A stretch of DNA of 64,000 nucleotides from Endocalyx cinctus (taxonomy: Eukaryota > Ascomycota > Sordariomycetes > Amphisphaeriales > Apiosporaceae). The translations under genes were made by a program, and so were the position numbers. The stretch is taken from NCBI GenBank assembly GCA_001600455.1, contig BCKC01000001.1, positions 1,390,441 to 1,454,440 on the forward strand, given 5' to 3'. Each line of letters begins with the position of its first letter. Position 1 is the first letter of the stretch. Shown in pieces: positions 12,501 to 24,568 of the stretch. The notes below the pieces were generated by a model, which was not told where the DNA came from, did not search any database, and saw only the letters and a list, made by a program, of their open reading frames with translations.

Positions 12501-13611
12501 TGCCAGACAGCTCTTTTACCGCCAAGTGCTAGTATCTCATGATATCTAGATGAATTGCCCATTACGAGAAAAAGACGGAAATTCGATACGCCAAATGATA
12601 AGGCGTCGTCCGGTCTCGTGAATTCGAAAATCCTGCTCGGTATCATGTCGCTTTATCTCAAAATAAGGTGATGAGTTTCGACAGAACTACAATCTTTTCT
12701 ACGGGTCGTGGCTATGCTTGCATCTAATATGATTGTTTTATGCTCTATAGTATACTAAGTAAAGAGCTTTGTTTTCCTTGCAGACACTGCTGGCATCTCA
12801 ATTTCAATGTAACCGGCTCAATGTCTGATCAGCTACTGGGTAGAATCTGGCCAGCGCGGAAATTATGTTATTTATTACCAGTCAATTCACGGCAGTCTCG
12901 TGAACCAAATGTCTACATGGGAAATAGTACTGGGCGATTCAAATGCATCTAGGGAATCTATGGTAATGGCAATCGCGTCACGGCTAGACCCGCCTTAGTG
13001 TGGGTCCTATTTTTTTTTTTTTTCCTGAGATGTTGCTATTTTCACAGCCTGTGATGAATGCATCGTATCAAAGTTTGCGATTGCTTGGTGCCCAAATTAT
13101 CATAAATCACAGCATGCGAGACAAGTAAGATAACGAACGATGCTATTTGGGCTGCTACTATGTAAGCAGTCGAAAAAACGCGTAACCTGAGATCCTGTTC
13201 ATATCCCTAGCAACCTCTCAGTTGCTGCCTCCATCTTCTAATTGGAGCCACGTGCAGCTCTAAGAATGGATTGGTTCGTTTTACCCAACTTGTCATAGTA
13301 ATGACAACTTAATGCCCAAGTCCCACATCCATATTGTTTAGAACTAAGGTCGCAGAACCAATTGGAACTTTTGCTCATCGATCGAGGTGTAAGTGGGGAA
13401 TGGAACACCTTTACATAGTACCATCCGATATCAGTCTTGGAAGGGTCCATTTCAGGATGTACGTACATAGGAGGGTAAATGTTAGCAGTCCACAGTAATC
13501 TCGGGTAAGTGCTTATATTTGAAGTCCAGGTGAGTCAAATTTGATAAATTGTTATAATCCACCACTTATACTTTCTATTATACTGTACATCATACACATA
13601 ATTCTCATTCC
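9537..13611. other. 4-kb gene-free region
   Basis: I find no conserved protein in either strand over about 4 kb. The part next to 9536 is the promoter and probable long 5' leader of the ubiquitin-like-domain gene. Pyrimidine tracts (10830-10920, with their purine complement near 10590-10640), several TACGGAGTA motifs (11406-11421, 11638-11646, 12245-12253) and homopolymer runs (11118-11133, 13012-13023) are visible. Frames of 60-80 codons near 12031-13468 have no family resemblance and are dense in rare-looking codons. Confidence 0.5.
11405..11422. repeat. 18-bp perfect palindrome made of two TACGGAGTA motifs
   Basis: The sequence GTACGGAGTACTCCGTAC reads the same on both strands. It is the most symmetric of the intergenic copies of the TACGGAGTA/TACTCCGTA motif found in this window. 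Function is unknown. Confidence 0.9.
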
Positions 13612-14772
13612 TCATTTTACCGTTGCTGCCGTATCTTGGTCGAGTAACTCACGCGCTGCTGCGATTTCGGCTGGGTCGTAGCCCTGCCAGCCCCTTTCTC
13701 CAGCACCGTTACGACGTACCATCTCTGCAAGCTTTTCGGTAGCCAGTTGATCGAGCTTCTTCAGAGTGGTCGAATCTGGTATTGGTATTTCACCATTCTC
13801 TGCCTGCTTTAAAGATTTTTGAGACTCGCCCAGCAACTGCTTTGTAGTCTTTATCATTGGAGTTAGACATTATTCGTTCATTAGTTTTATAATCATGACC
13901 AATTAGTCACTCACCAGTTTTAGGCCGTAATAGCCTCTCAAATAATCATCACAGAGCTCGATGCTACGGCAAAATCGCTTAACTGCCTCTCCCAGTCTTT
14001 GAGATGTACCTGATACTCTCGCAGTCATCAACAGCACCTCACCCAAGCGAGCATGAATCTAAGATGCGGTCAGCTAACGGTGCTCATAGCTAATTGGATC
14101 TTTTTGAAACTCACATTCCATGCATTTGGCTGCAGGACAAGGACTTCCTCCAGAGAAAATACAGCTTGGGAATAAAGTCCCTGAGAAAAGTACAAGTCGG
14201 CAAGTTCGGCCCATGCCTCTGCATCTGTCGGAGATGTGTCTAGAAGAGAAATAAGAGCAGTAATAGACTCTGAAAATCGACCCATGGAACGTAACAGAGT
14301 GACACGACGCTTTCTTATGGGCTATGGGCACATGTTAGCATCTAATTAACGGTTTTCATCGTGTAGATATGTAGAAATCCAATTTTAAACTCACTAAATT
14401 CGTCGGGTTCTCTGCTAGGATTTGGTCATATTCCTTGAGGATGACCTCGAGAGATGCAATGTCAGTAGCACCGGCCTCTTTCATGAGCCCTTTTAATGCC
14501 ATAATACGTTCATTGTCATCTCCAAACCTATTTACGAGCCTTCCTAGACACTGGTGTGCGGATTCATTATCGCCGATTCTTAGACACGACAGTAATAAGT
14601 TCTCATATTTGACCCATAGTTCCTGAGACTCAGGTTGCGAGATAATAGACTGTATAAGAGATGACGATATAGCACCTGGAGAGCTTGCTAAGATTTTAGG
14701 AGCTTGTTGTGAATGCTTCAAGGCTGTAGCCGGGGATAACTGGCTTGGGGGGTGTAGGAGAGAGGAAGACAT
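13612..14772 (-). CDS. EMC2: ER membrane protein complex subunit 2 (TPR protein)
   Basis: Four exons on the minus strand (14395-14772, 14115-14321, 13915-14058, 13612-13848), all phase 0, 321 aa. The middle of the protein shows tetratricopeptide repeats, clearest in DAEAWAELADLYFSQGLYSQAVFSLEEVLVLQP, which spans an EMC2 signature (quoted in two adjoining pieces: DAEAWAELADLYFSQGLY then SQAVFSLEEVLVLQP). The preceding PIRKRRVTLLRSMGR segment is also typical. EMC2 (S. pombe Oca3) is the cytosolic TPR scaffold of the EMC insertase, which inserts tail-anchored and multipass proteins into the ER membrane. Exon 4 begins at ACT (13848), because the family continues YYGLKL directly into TTKQLL; the nearby ATG at 13857 is intronic. 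It is divergent to AP-3 delta. Confidence 0.9.
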
Positions 14773-15473
14773 TCTTTATGTATGTAATATTCTTATCTTT
14801 GACGGGCTTCAGAAGTCTATTTCACGAGACTGGAATTAAATTTTAGGTATTACTCTCAAAATCTAATGCAATGATGATAAATGAATGTCCGTATATTCAG
14901 ATACGGATGTTAATGATGAAATGTGAAATAAGTTGAAGCTATGAAGTTGTAGAGCTCCTGATGAGTTAGACCTGTGAATAAGCACTTGGCGCTATTAATT
15001 ATATTATAGCACTAGGTTAAGCCACATACGCCACGCTTTCGAATGTCACCGCCACATATACACACCAACTGCCCCATAAATAACCCCTTTCCGTACTCGA
15101 TAAAATCATACGAATCTACACTAACTGCATATCAGCCTATCCCGTGGATCGGAGTTAGGTCCCTCCATGTAACTAGGACTGCTAGGTTAACACTGACGTC
15201 TCTCACCAATCTTCCCTGTCTAGAGAAACTACCGATATATCACCATATTAGATTGCCATCAATGTAAACCCACGTGTACACCTATATCGTAACAGCATCA
15301 TTTTGATACAGTCTTCTTCCCGCTGTCAAGATGATGAACATTTCTAAGAGAAGGCACGCCACTCGATTTACAATACCTACCTTAAACCTTTCGTTCTCAC
15401 ACCAAATTTAATTAATCTCTTCCGACCTTTCATACCAGGAACCAGCACCTGTTGAGGTGCAAATTGGGCGATC
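14773..15473. promoter_or_regulatory. divergent intergenic region, EMC2 / AP-3 delta
   Basis: About 700 bp between two head-to-head genes. I see no coding potential and no recognised site; it is AT-rich near EMC2 and mixed near AP-3 delta. Confidence 0.55.
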
Positions 15474-18400
15474 ATGTGGGTGATTAACGTTATACTGCTA
15501 CAAATATGGCTTCTGGGCTTCTAATACCCCCTATAGGTTTGAGAAATCGCTGTATGACCTCATCAGAGGTATGAGGAATCAGAAAGGCCACGAGAGAGAA
15601 TATATTCAGAATTGTTTGAAAGAATGTCGTACCGAAATCCGAAGTCAGGATCTGGGTAAGCTATCTGTCGCATCAGTCTATTAGAAATGAACCTAACTAA
15701 CCATAAACATCATGAACTGTAGATTTAAAGGCGACCGCTCTCTTAAAACTGATATACCTAGAAATGTTTGGTCATGATATGTCCTGGGCATCTTTCAACG
15801 TCCTCGAAGTCATGGCCTCGCCCAAATACCATCAGAAGCGTGTAGGATATCTTGCCGCTATCCAGAGCTTCCGGACAGATACTGAGGTCTTGATGTTAGC
15901 TACAAATCTCCTCAAGAAGGTTGGTCATTCTGAGTAAAACTGATGAAGGAACCTTGCTCACGCCTACTAACTCACACAGGATTTAACTGCCGCGTCGACG
16001 ACCACCATAGCCCTTCCGATCATAACCCTTCCACACGTTATCACACCCTCCCTTGCCCTCTCGGTTCTCCCTGACCTTCTCCCCCGACTCAGTCATACCC
16101 ACCCTACTATTCGCAAAAAGGCAATCGTCACGCTGTATAGGCTTGCCTTGGTCTACCCCGAAACCCTCCGCGCTGCTTGGCCAAAGATAAAAGAGAAGTT
16201 GATGGACAGGAATGAAGACCCCAGTGTAACCGCTGCTATTGTAAATGTCGTCTGCGAGCTTGGCTGGCGCAGGCCTCATGACTTCCTTCCATTAGCTCCG
16301 AGACTCTTCGAGCTCCTTGTTGACAGCGGTGACAACTGGATGGCAATCAAATTAATTAAATTGGTACTTCTCTCTGTCTTTTCGGCGCCTGCATCTTCCT
16401 GGTATCTGCTCGCTCTGCTAACTTGACACTAGTTCGCTACTCTGACGCCCCTAGAACCCAGGCTTGTGCGAAAACTGCTTCCTCCCTTGACCGAAATCAT
16501 CCAGACCACGCCAGCCATGTCGCTTCTTTACGAATGTATCAACGGTATCATACAGGGTGGTATTCTTGGAAGTGGAGATGACGCAGATGGCAGAGAAGAA
16601 ATCGCATCTCTTTGTGTCAATAAACTCAGGGGCATGGTGATGATAGATGGGGATCCTAACCGTAAGTTTCATACTTGAATTATCTGTTTGCATCTGCTAA
16701 CCTTAGGTCCTGGCAGTTAAATACGTCGCGCTACTCGCCTTCAATAAAATCGTTACCACCCACCCCTGGCTAGTAGCTCAGCAAGAAGATGTTATCCTTG
16801 AATGCATCGACAGTGCTGATATCTCTATTCGCATAAAAGCACTAGATCTCGTTCAAGGCATGGTTAGCAATGAAAATTTGATCTCTATCGTGAGCCGCCT
16901 CATGAGGCAGCTCAAAATATCTTCAAATAGTCAGACTGATGTTTCCGATCTCCCGAGGGATTCGGATTCAGAAGATTCTGAGAGGGCGATACAGCCAGCT
17001 GAAAGAACATCCCCCGAGACGCCGCCGCTCCCGGATGATTACAGGTCAGATGTTATCGGCAGGATATTATATATGTCTTCTCAGAATAATTATGCGAACC
17101 TAACCGATTTTGAATGGTATATCGACATACTTACTCAGCTGGTTCGGATGGCGCCTTCGCCGAGGAAAACTAGTGAAACAGATACTATTTTGCAGACTCC
17201 CAGCGATGTATCGGAGAAGATTGGCAACGAACTCCGCAATCTTACTGTTAAGGTTCAAGCCATTCGCATGGCATGTGTCCAAGCTGCCGAGATGATTATT
17301 GCTCAGCTGAATAAAGACGCTCCAGCTGGGCACGGAATCTCCTCGGGGGCTTTAAAGCCGACCACCTGGATTGTTGGTGAATTCGCTTCCGACCTGGCTT
17401 CACCAGAAGACAGTCTAAGCCTTCTAATTCAAATAATCCCGAAGGTAACATCTCCGGAATCTCTTGCGGCTTTGGTCCAAGCGATCATGAAGATATTTGC
17501 TTTGGTCACCGGTGATGAATTAACGTCCTGGACCCCTGAACGCAAGTCAAAGGTTCAACTTCTAATGGCCCGTATTATTCATTCTTTCGAAACTTTAGCG
17601 CTTCATCCAAATCTCGAAGTGCAAGAACGAGCTGTCGGGTTCACGGAGCTCCTGAAACTTACAGCAGAAGCTGCGGCTGGGCAAGAAACGTCTACTGAAA
17701 CCGTACACCAAGATACACCGTTACTTCTAACGCAGGCAATACCCTCTCTCTTTGCAGGCTGGGAATTGAACTCGGTTGCGGTAGGCGCACAAAGGCATGT
17801 CCCGTTGCCCGATGACTTAGATCTCGATCAGCCCATCAACCCGAACTTACACCGTTTGCTTGCCACCGCCGAAGACATAGTCCTCCCCGCCGATGGGAAA
17901 GATGAGTTTGAATCCTACTACTATGAACGACCTCCTGTGACAAGTATTGTATCTGAACCTGCTATTAACCGGTTAGCCAACGGACGTGATGATACTAGTA
18001 ATTCTTACCAGCAACCGACTGAGGATACGTATCTGGACGCCGATATACTTGCTAAACGGAAGGCCGAAAGGTTAGAGAAGAACCGAGATGATCCTTTCTA
18101 TATACAAGGAGGGAGCTCTATTAGCAGGTCATCAACACCGATCCACAATATTCTGCAAAACTCAAACGGCCCTGATTTGGACGTAGATTCGATCCCTATT
18201 ATGGAACTCGATATCGGGAAACTGAGTGCTGGTGTAAGCAAGCCAGCTTCTTCCAAATCAGGTACGCTGAAACCACCGCGACCTAAGCCACGGCAGAGGA
18301 TCGTTGTTACCGCAGACGAGAACTTGGCGAGCAGCGGCCAGACAACGCCGCAGAATTATGATTCCGAGAACAATCTATCCGATATATTAAACAAGAAAAC

Positions 18401-18860
18401 TCGAGGGAAAAAGGCGAAACAGGCAGTCCTCGCTGTAGACTCGACCCACATCGGGGCCCTGAACCTCGAGGCTGAGCCGGATGGCCCGGGATACTACGAC
18501 CCTGAAGCTAAAAAGCGCGAGGAAGCCGAGATGGCGCAGGCTATGAAGGAAGTCGAGCGCCTACGTCTCGAGATGCAGCGCGCCAACGAGCGCATCCAGG
18601 TCGCGCAAGGCGTAGACGCGGAGGGCACCGTCGTCAAGAAAAAGAAAGCCAAGAAACCCAAAGTGGTAGTAGGATCCACGGTAGAAGGCGAAGGCGAAGC
18701 TTCGATAAAAGTAAAGAAGAAGAAAAAGAAACCCGTGGTGCCGGACGACGGCGGCGATCAGGGGGAGCCTGCCGCTCCCGCCCCCGACGCCGTCGAGGTC
18801 GTAAGTTCGGTAAAACCAAAGAAAAAGAAGAAGGCCAAGCCTCCGGTCGAGATACAATAA
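15474..18860 (+). CDS. APL5: AP-3 adaptor complex subunit delta
   Basis: Six coding exons: 15474-15475, 15537-15655, 15723-15919, 15980-16363, 16433-16661, 16717-18860; 1024 aa. The N-terminus reads MFEKSLYDLIRGMRN, the conserved start of fungal delta adaptins. To obtain it, the start codon must be split by an intron (AT | G, donor GTGGGT at 15476, acceptor CTATAG ending 15536). The rest of the adaptin trunk (HEAT-like helices) follows: YLEMFGHDMSWASFNVLEVM, NLKYVALLAFNKIV, and so on to about residue 560. The C-terminal third is disordered, with a coiled-coil stretch around EEAEMAQAMKEVERLRLEM and several poly-Lys clusters before the stop. AP-3 delta is the large scaffold subunit of the AP-3 coat, which carries cargo from Golgi/endosomes to the vacuole. 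Confidence 0.88.
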
Positions 18861-19768
18861 GAACAAAAGCGGTGGTTCGTACCGCCCGCCTTGTATAAGG
18901 GTGCGCGATACTGAATTGGGGTTTGTTGGGTATATGTGTACTTACCTATATGGACGTATAGAATAAATAAAAATTAAGAAAAGTATCGTCATTGCTATGT
19001 TTATTTGTCATTTTCCTGATGTCCATGTTCGATGCGCATACACACACGCATACTGGTAGAATAATCAAAACGTAGATAAACGGCTGCTGAGACTAAAGTG
19101 CCAAGGTCTAAATGCTTCAGTCACTCGACATATACTTATAATAAACGAAGATAGCTTGCGCTCTACGGTTAAATGATCTTTTTTGTCTATTTAAATACAT
19201 ACTATAAGTCATTGACGTGAGAAAGCAAGACCACAGTTTAATTTTACAAAACAAAACGATTTTTGCGGAAAAGATATCTCGTAGACCTCGAGGGTTTGAT
19301 CTACAAAGAATATCATTTTGTTTGTCCAACCCTGATGAGTATGTAGGCTACATACTTAAAAGGGGGGGGAGGTCGAGGAAAGACTTCAAGATAAGTAACA
19401 AAAACAACACCTCTTTTTATCCGAAGAATTGAAAATAAAAAGAAATAAAAAATAATAAAGTAGTTAAGTTACTTTTGGTATATATGCTCCATTTCCCCGT
19501 GTCGTATCGTCTTACAAAAAAAGTCTTTACAAATATCTTTCGGGTAGCGCGTATCACATTAACCGACTTAACAGCACAGATAGAGAGAAAAAAGAAAAAA
19601 AAAAATTGAAAATGTCCCTCCTTTTTTTCTTCATTCCCATTCATCATGGTCCTTAAAAAAATTAGTACCATTTATCCTCGTCTCCGTTTATCGTTCTGTT
19701 CGTACATAGTAACTTCTGATCGTATATTTCACTTTAAGTGTTCGAGCTGGCTGAAGGGGGTTGGTTTC
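18861..19768. other. convergent intergenic region, no gene seen
   Basis: 3' flanks of AP-3 delta and the RhoGAP gene. It contains a G run near 19363-19370 and an A run near 19595; no coding evidence. Confidence 0.6.
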
Positions 19769-22603
19769 TTAATCCGCCATGGGCCTATCGACGAGCGTCA
19801 CGCCGCGATCACCTGGTGTCTGGGTGGGTGTATCCTCGCTCCCGACGGTCTTGGGTGTCGACGGGGTGCTGCCTAAGCTATCCCTGTTTGATACAGCGGG
19901 CGTGACTCTTCTTCCGCCAACGAAACGGGCGCTGCTTCGCGAGAGACTATCACGCTTCGAAACGATGCCGTCCGTGTCGAGTTTCAGCGCCTCTATGGTA
20001 TGCGACCCGCCGTTCACTTCCGTGGGAGGCAGGCCTGCTCCGTCGGGCACCTCGAGGCTCTGTCTCTTAACCGTGCCGAGGCTACCTAAGCTGCTGCGAT
20101 GGCGATCCGAAGCTGTAGTCGGGCTGGCGATCGGGAATCGGGTCTCAGGGCCGCCGACACTCCTATCCCGCCTGTGGCGCGGGCCTGGTGCGGGGCTAGT
20201 AGCGCGACCTCTAGGTCCCGCCTTCTCTAAAAGAGCTCTCTGTCGCTCCTCCATATGAGCTCTCCTGTTGCTTTCATCCGTACTAATAGCCCGAGGTCGG
20301 TTGTTGTTGCTGCTAACGGAACCAGAGTGATTCAAGCTGGACATACGCTTGAGCTCGCTGAAAATTGCCTCCTTGTGGGCAAACAAGTCTCGGATCAGAC
20401 GGCAGACGTGCTTCTCCTCCATAGTCAGGGAAGTTTCAGTTCGGGGTCGCAAAATACAAGGCGCTAAAGACATCGCGAGCGCTTGTGTATAGTCATCATC
20501 CGCAGAAGTCAGATCTATTAACCTCGTGAAGTGATTCATGCAAGCATCAAGGGTAGCAATATTCGTAAGACGGAGCTGAGAGAGTGTTTGTTGCAACACC
20601 GCTACGCGGGCCTCATCCACGCTGTCCCCAGTAGGTGTAGTGTAGATTGTCCTAATTATTTCGTAAACGTGAGATGACACCAAAGAGTCTATTCTCAAAA
20701 TTAGTCACGGAAGCAGCAAAATATATTCGGGGATTTCATTTACATACCGGGCAATTCTAGGAGATAGAGTTTCAACAGGTGCGCTACAGTGGGAATGTCG
20801 TATTCGGCAAGTATATCAGGAGAGACAGCTTTGCCGTTGTTGACCTTGGCACGTAGCTGGTGGAGCTGAGAGAGCGGTACATCAGCCAGCCAAACCCCAC
20901 GTCGGGCCTCGTCGCCCTCTAGGTCAGGATAGTGATTGTCGAGATACGTAAGAATAGTCGTCACGATAACGGGCACGCGTTTCTTATCCGCCCGAGCCCG
21001 AGCCTCGAGGTCTACACCAAAGGTCTGGTCATCAACCTTGTTGTAGTAGTTCTCGTACGTTACCACTCTAGGGGCAAACCGGCCCGTACGGTAGTTTTCG
21101 AGAAGGTATCGCAGATCGCCAAGGGGCTGAACGGTTTCCTGGTACAAAACCATGCGATCCACAGCAGATTGTAAGCTGGGAATGACGTTTCCAATGGTGC
21201 CAGAGAAGTCGAGGATGACGGTCTTTACGGCCTTCAACCTATCCAATTCACAGCGCTCGAGGAACTTCAGGTGAGCATATATGGCTTCTTCTAGCTCACA
21301 TCGCATCTCGTCCAATTTCTGAACGGCTGCCTTGTACTTATCATCCGTCTCTCTTGCTTCGCGACGGAGGCGATCGGCCGGAGTCTCGTTCGGATATTGG
21401 TTGTTCAGCACATTCCAACCGGACAGGTATTCGCTGACAGCGCCCACGACAGGGGAATCCGATGAGCCTTCCGAAGCTGGTAAAGAGAAGGTTCGCGACA
21501 TGGCTGCTTTCTTTTCCGGCACGCCAGCCAACTGGAATGCTTTTGGTCGCCACTGGTAGAAGAGCTTGGAGCTGTTGGCAAAGTTGTTGCCAACATTGCC
21601 GACGAGACGGAGGAAGCCGTTAGCGACCAGATCTTGACCAACCCGTTCAGCGTAGCTGACGGTAGTAGAACCCATATGTCGCTGGAGAAATTCGACGATG
21701 TCGGAGCCGCAAGAGGTGTTCATGTACGTTCCGAGTATAGGGACCTTAGTCTCGCCCATCTTAATAGTGCTGAGCATGTTGTGCAATATTTTCTTAACCT
21801 GTTCGGTCTGGTAGGATTCGTCGCCGATCTCGTATATCTCGTCGTCTTCCTCTTCCCCCTCTTCCTTGTTAGGGGAAACCTTGATCTCGGGAATACTGGG
21901 AATATTGGGCGTTTGGGCGGGCTTAGGGCTACTGATGTCAGGAGCTTGAAAGGCTAGTTTGTTCTCTTCCTCTAGATCTTCGACCAGGCGACATTTGTTG
22001 AAGTAATTACTTCGCAGTTTCTTGACTACCTCGGACTGTCGATCATGCGCCTTGATGCGACTCTGAAGTTCGTCCTGAGACTCCTGAATGCGAGATTCGT
22101 GGGCATCGCACCATCGCGAAAACGGGTTCACCACCAAATCTCTAATACCTTGGGCAATTTTCTTATGATTTTTCGCAGCATCTTCCATCTCGGATCGTAC
22201 GCCATCGTATGCCTAGTTCATGGAAATAGAATATTAGTCTTGAATTTCTTCCCAATGCGGAAATGATAAATGCCAATATTGGTAGTATTCGTACTTTTCG
22301 CACACTGGCCCCATCGTCGCGGGAGAAACCACCACTGATCTTGTCGGCAGCAGGCGCGATTTCGCCTAATCGTTGACCATAGACTTCTTCGGCTTCCGCT
22401 CTCATGCGAGCTATGGTGAGGACTTGTCGGTTTTCTTGAACACCCTGCTGCAGCTTGGTAAATAGTACACCCAAACCTTTTATTAGAGAGGGAAAAAAAG
22501 GTTAGCCAGTTAGTACACCAAATTATAGTAGATTTCATCTTCTCAAATTGCGCTCACCTGCAGCATAGTCTGGTGACCAGAAAGACCCTACGAAGCCCGA
22601 CAT
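19769..22603 (-). CDS. F-BAR / DEP / RhoGAP-domain protein (Rgd2-like)
   Basis: Four exons on the minus strand (22558-22603, 22295-22476, 20748-22212, 19769-20688), 870 aa. It starts MSGFVGSFWSPDYAAGLGVL, followed by an FCH/F-BAR domain (to about residue 200 and resuming around 350-440). A DEP domain is inserted at about 215-300 (ILGTYMNTSCGSDIVEFLQR), and a RhoGAP domain lies at about 470-650 (IPTVAHLLKLYLLELPDSL). The C-terminal 200 residues are Ser/Pro/Arg-rich and disordered, with phosphorylation-type TP/SP sites. The FCH-DEP-RhoGAP order matches yeast Rgd2, a GAP for Cdc42/Rho5-type GTPases at the plasma membrane. I do not see the usual arginine-finger motif GxxRxSG; the equivalent stretch reads RRGVWLADVPLSQLHQLR, so catalytic mechanism or activity may differ. 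Confidence 0.87.
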
Positions 22604-24568
22604 GGCGATATTGTATTATAACTAGCTCCTCCAACCAAGTTATGGTACAAATTAGGTATATATTGTTGTTCGTTAAAAACGTGATTAAGTAAACGGTAGT
22701 GTGGTATTTTCTTGTATCTCCGCCTAGTTAGGTATCCAGATCGATTAATTATGGTAGCAGAATGAAAGACAAAGGATCTGTCTTAAGGAAAGTTGAATAA
22801 GTGAAGAAGCGCCACGGTGTACCAGTTACTTGGATACTTAATTACAGAAGAAGGGAAAAAAAAAAAAAGAGAGGTGGTTCTAAATTCGGCGTTATCCGTA
22901 CGAATGACCTCCCTTACGTATGGATTGTTTGGTTGTTAAAAAAAAGAAAGAATGGAAAAAGAGAACGTGTCAGAAATAATAAAATCATACAAGTGATCTA
23001 ACTTTCTAGGGAATAAAATATATTCGTCTCAACGCAACAAATCATACAAAGAAGATTATAAGTTTAGCAGTAGAAGAATAAGAAGAATAGAAATTTGAGT
23101 GAATGGAAAAAAAAAAAAAAAAAGAGACTGGATACACGCCAGATATTTTCTATTTTGTTTGGGTCTGGATAATCTTTTTTTTTTTTTTTTTTTTGACGCC
23201 CGTGCTACTTTTCTTCTTCGTTCTTTTTTTTTTTTTAATTCCTATTTTGACCTCTTGCTAAATACCTAGGGATTTTACTTACTATGTAACCTAGGATCTT
23301 GACAAGCAATTCTATACCTAAGTAGCTATAATTCTTCTAGCATGATACATTACATTTCTGTACTCGTACATACGAACTTTTAATAAGAGCAACATACTTT
23401 GTGTATACAACACTGTGGACGCTATACCTACAGGCCTCCGGATGCGCTGAAAAGGATGAATTCATTGGCTAAAGATAGGTCCTGGGGATTCATGCAGGGG
23501 GTTTTGAAGCCGGGGATGTAGCTTGGTTGCGTTGACTAACTATATTAGTTTACTTTTATTCCTCGTAACGCTAAATGAGATGTGCTTGCTGACGTATGTT
23601 ACCTTTCAACTGTGCCACAATTTCTCATAGGTAACTTCGACAAGTTCGGACAGCCCTAAAGCATTGCCTCAATACTACGGAATACTACGGCATGTACTAA
23701 GTACTAAGTAGGTAGGTACTTATAGTAGGCCTTGTCATAACGGAATATGCATGCCCCTGAAAGCATTTGTTTCATCTCATCTTTGTTAAACTATTTGTAG
23801 AAGAATTATTCAGCTTGAAACAGTCTGATAGTCTGAGCAACTGGTTTTTGGTAGTTCAAAAATTTTAATCCAAAATATAAATCAGAACTCTTACCAGTCA
23901 ATACACGCCGTTTAAACCGAAGACGATGGGAGAATTGATAAGTTAAGAAGAACCATCTGTAGTGCAGATCGATATTAAGAACTTACCCTACGTAGGAGTA
24001 TTTGAATTAAGTAAGTAAACGTTATGTGATCAGATAAGGTAACCTTAGTCCTATAAGTAGGTACTTAGGTAATGAATAGGCCATAGAATTAACGTCGGGC
24101 AGAGTGGCATTAAAGCAGGTGTTTGAATATATATGCAAATTAGAACCAAGGGGAAAAACCCTATAATTTACGTAGTATTTTCTGATGATTGAATTGACTT
24201 TTTTCTTCTTCTTAAAATAGAGTGGTGTACAGTATCGGAGTAATCGGATAATTCTAATAAGACTACAAGTTCCGAGTCAGTATTAGTGGCCGACTCTTAA
24301 AATCGGATTGGTAATAATCTTCGGGAACCGGTCGGTCTTATCTCCCAGCCTTCCGTACTTACACAATACTTCATTTCTTTAAGTCCATCTTCCCGAATAA
24401 AACAAAAAGATAAGAAAAAGGAAATAAAAAAAACAGTAACTTGTTTTTTATTTGATTTTTGCGTGTAACTTGTAGAATGCTATTCCTCACTCATTCTTGA
24501 AATTTTCGTATTCATTGAATTGATCGCATTCTTTCTATACGATAGCATCTTAAGTTATCACCAACAAG
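22604..24568. other. 2-kb AT-rich divergent intergenic region
   Basis: No gene is supported. Long homopolymers occur at 22858-22868 (A), 23106-23121 (A), 23175-23193 (T) and 23225-23237 (T). Repeated TACTAAGTA/TAGGTAC-type words occur at about 23690-23725 and 24050-24075. It should hold the promoters of the RhoGAP gene and the dipeptidase gene. Confidence 0.55.

Noticed and set aside
12031..13468. Several 70-80-codon frames in the 4-kb gap
   Set aside because: None resembles a known protein and none can be joined through credible splice sites.
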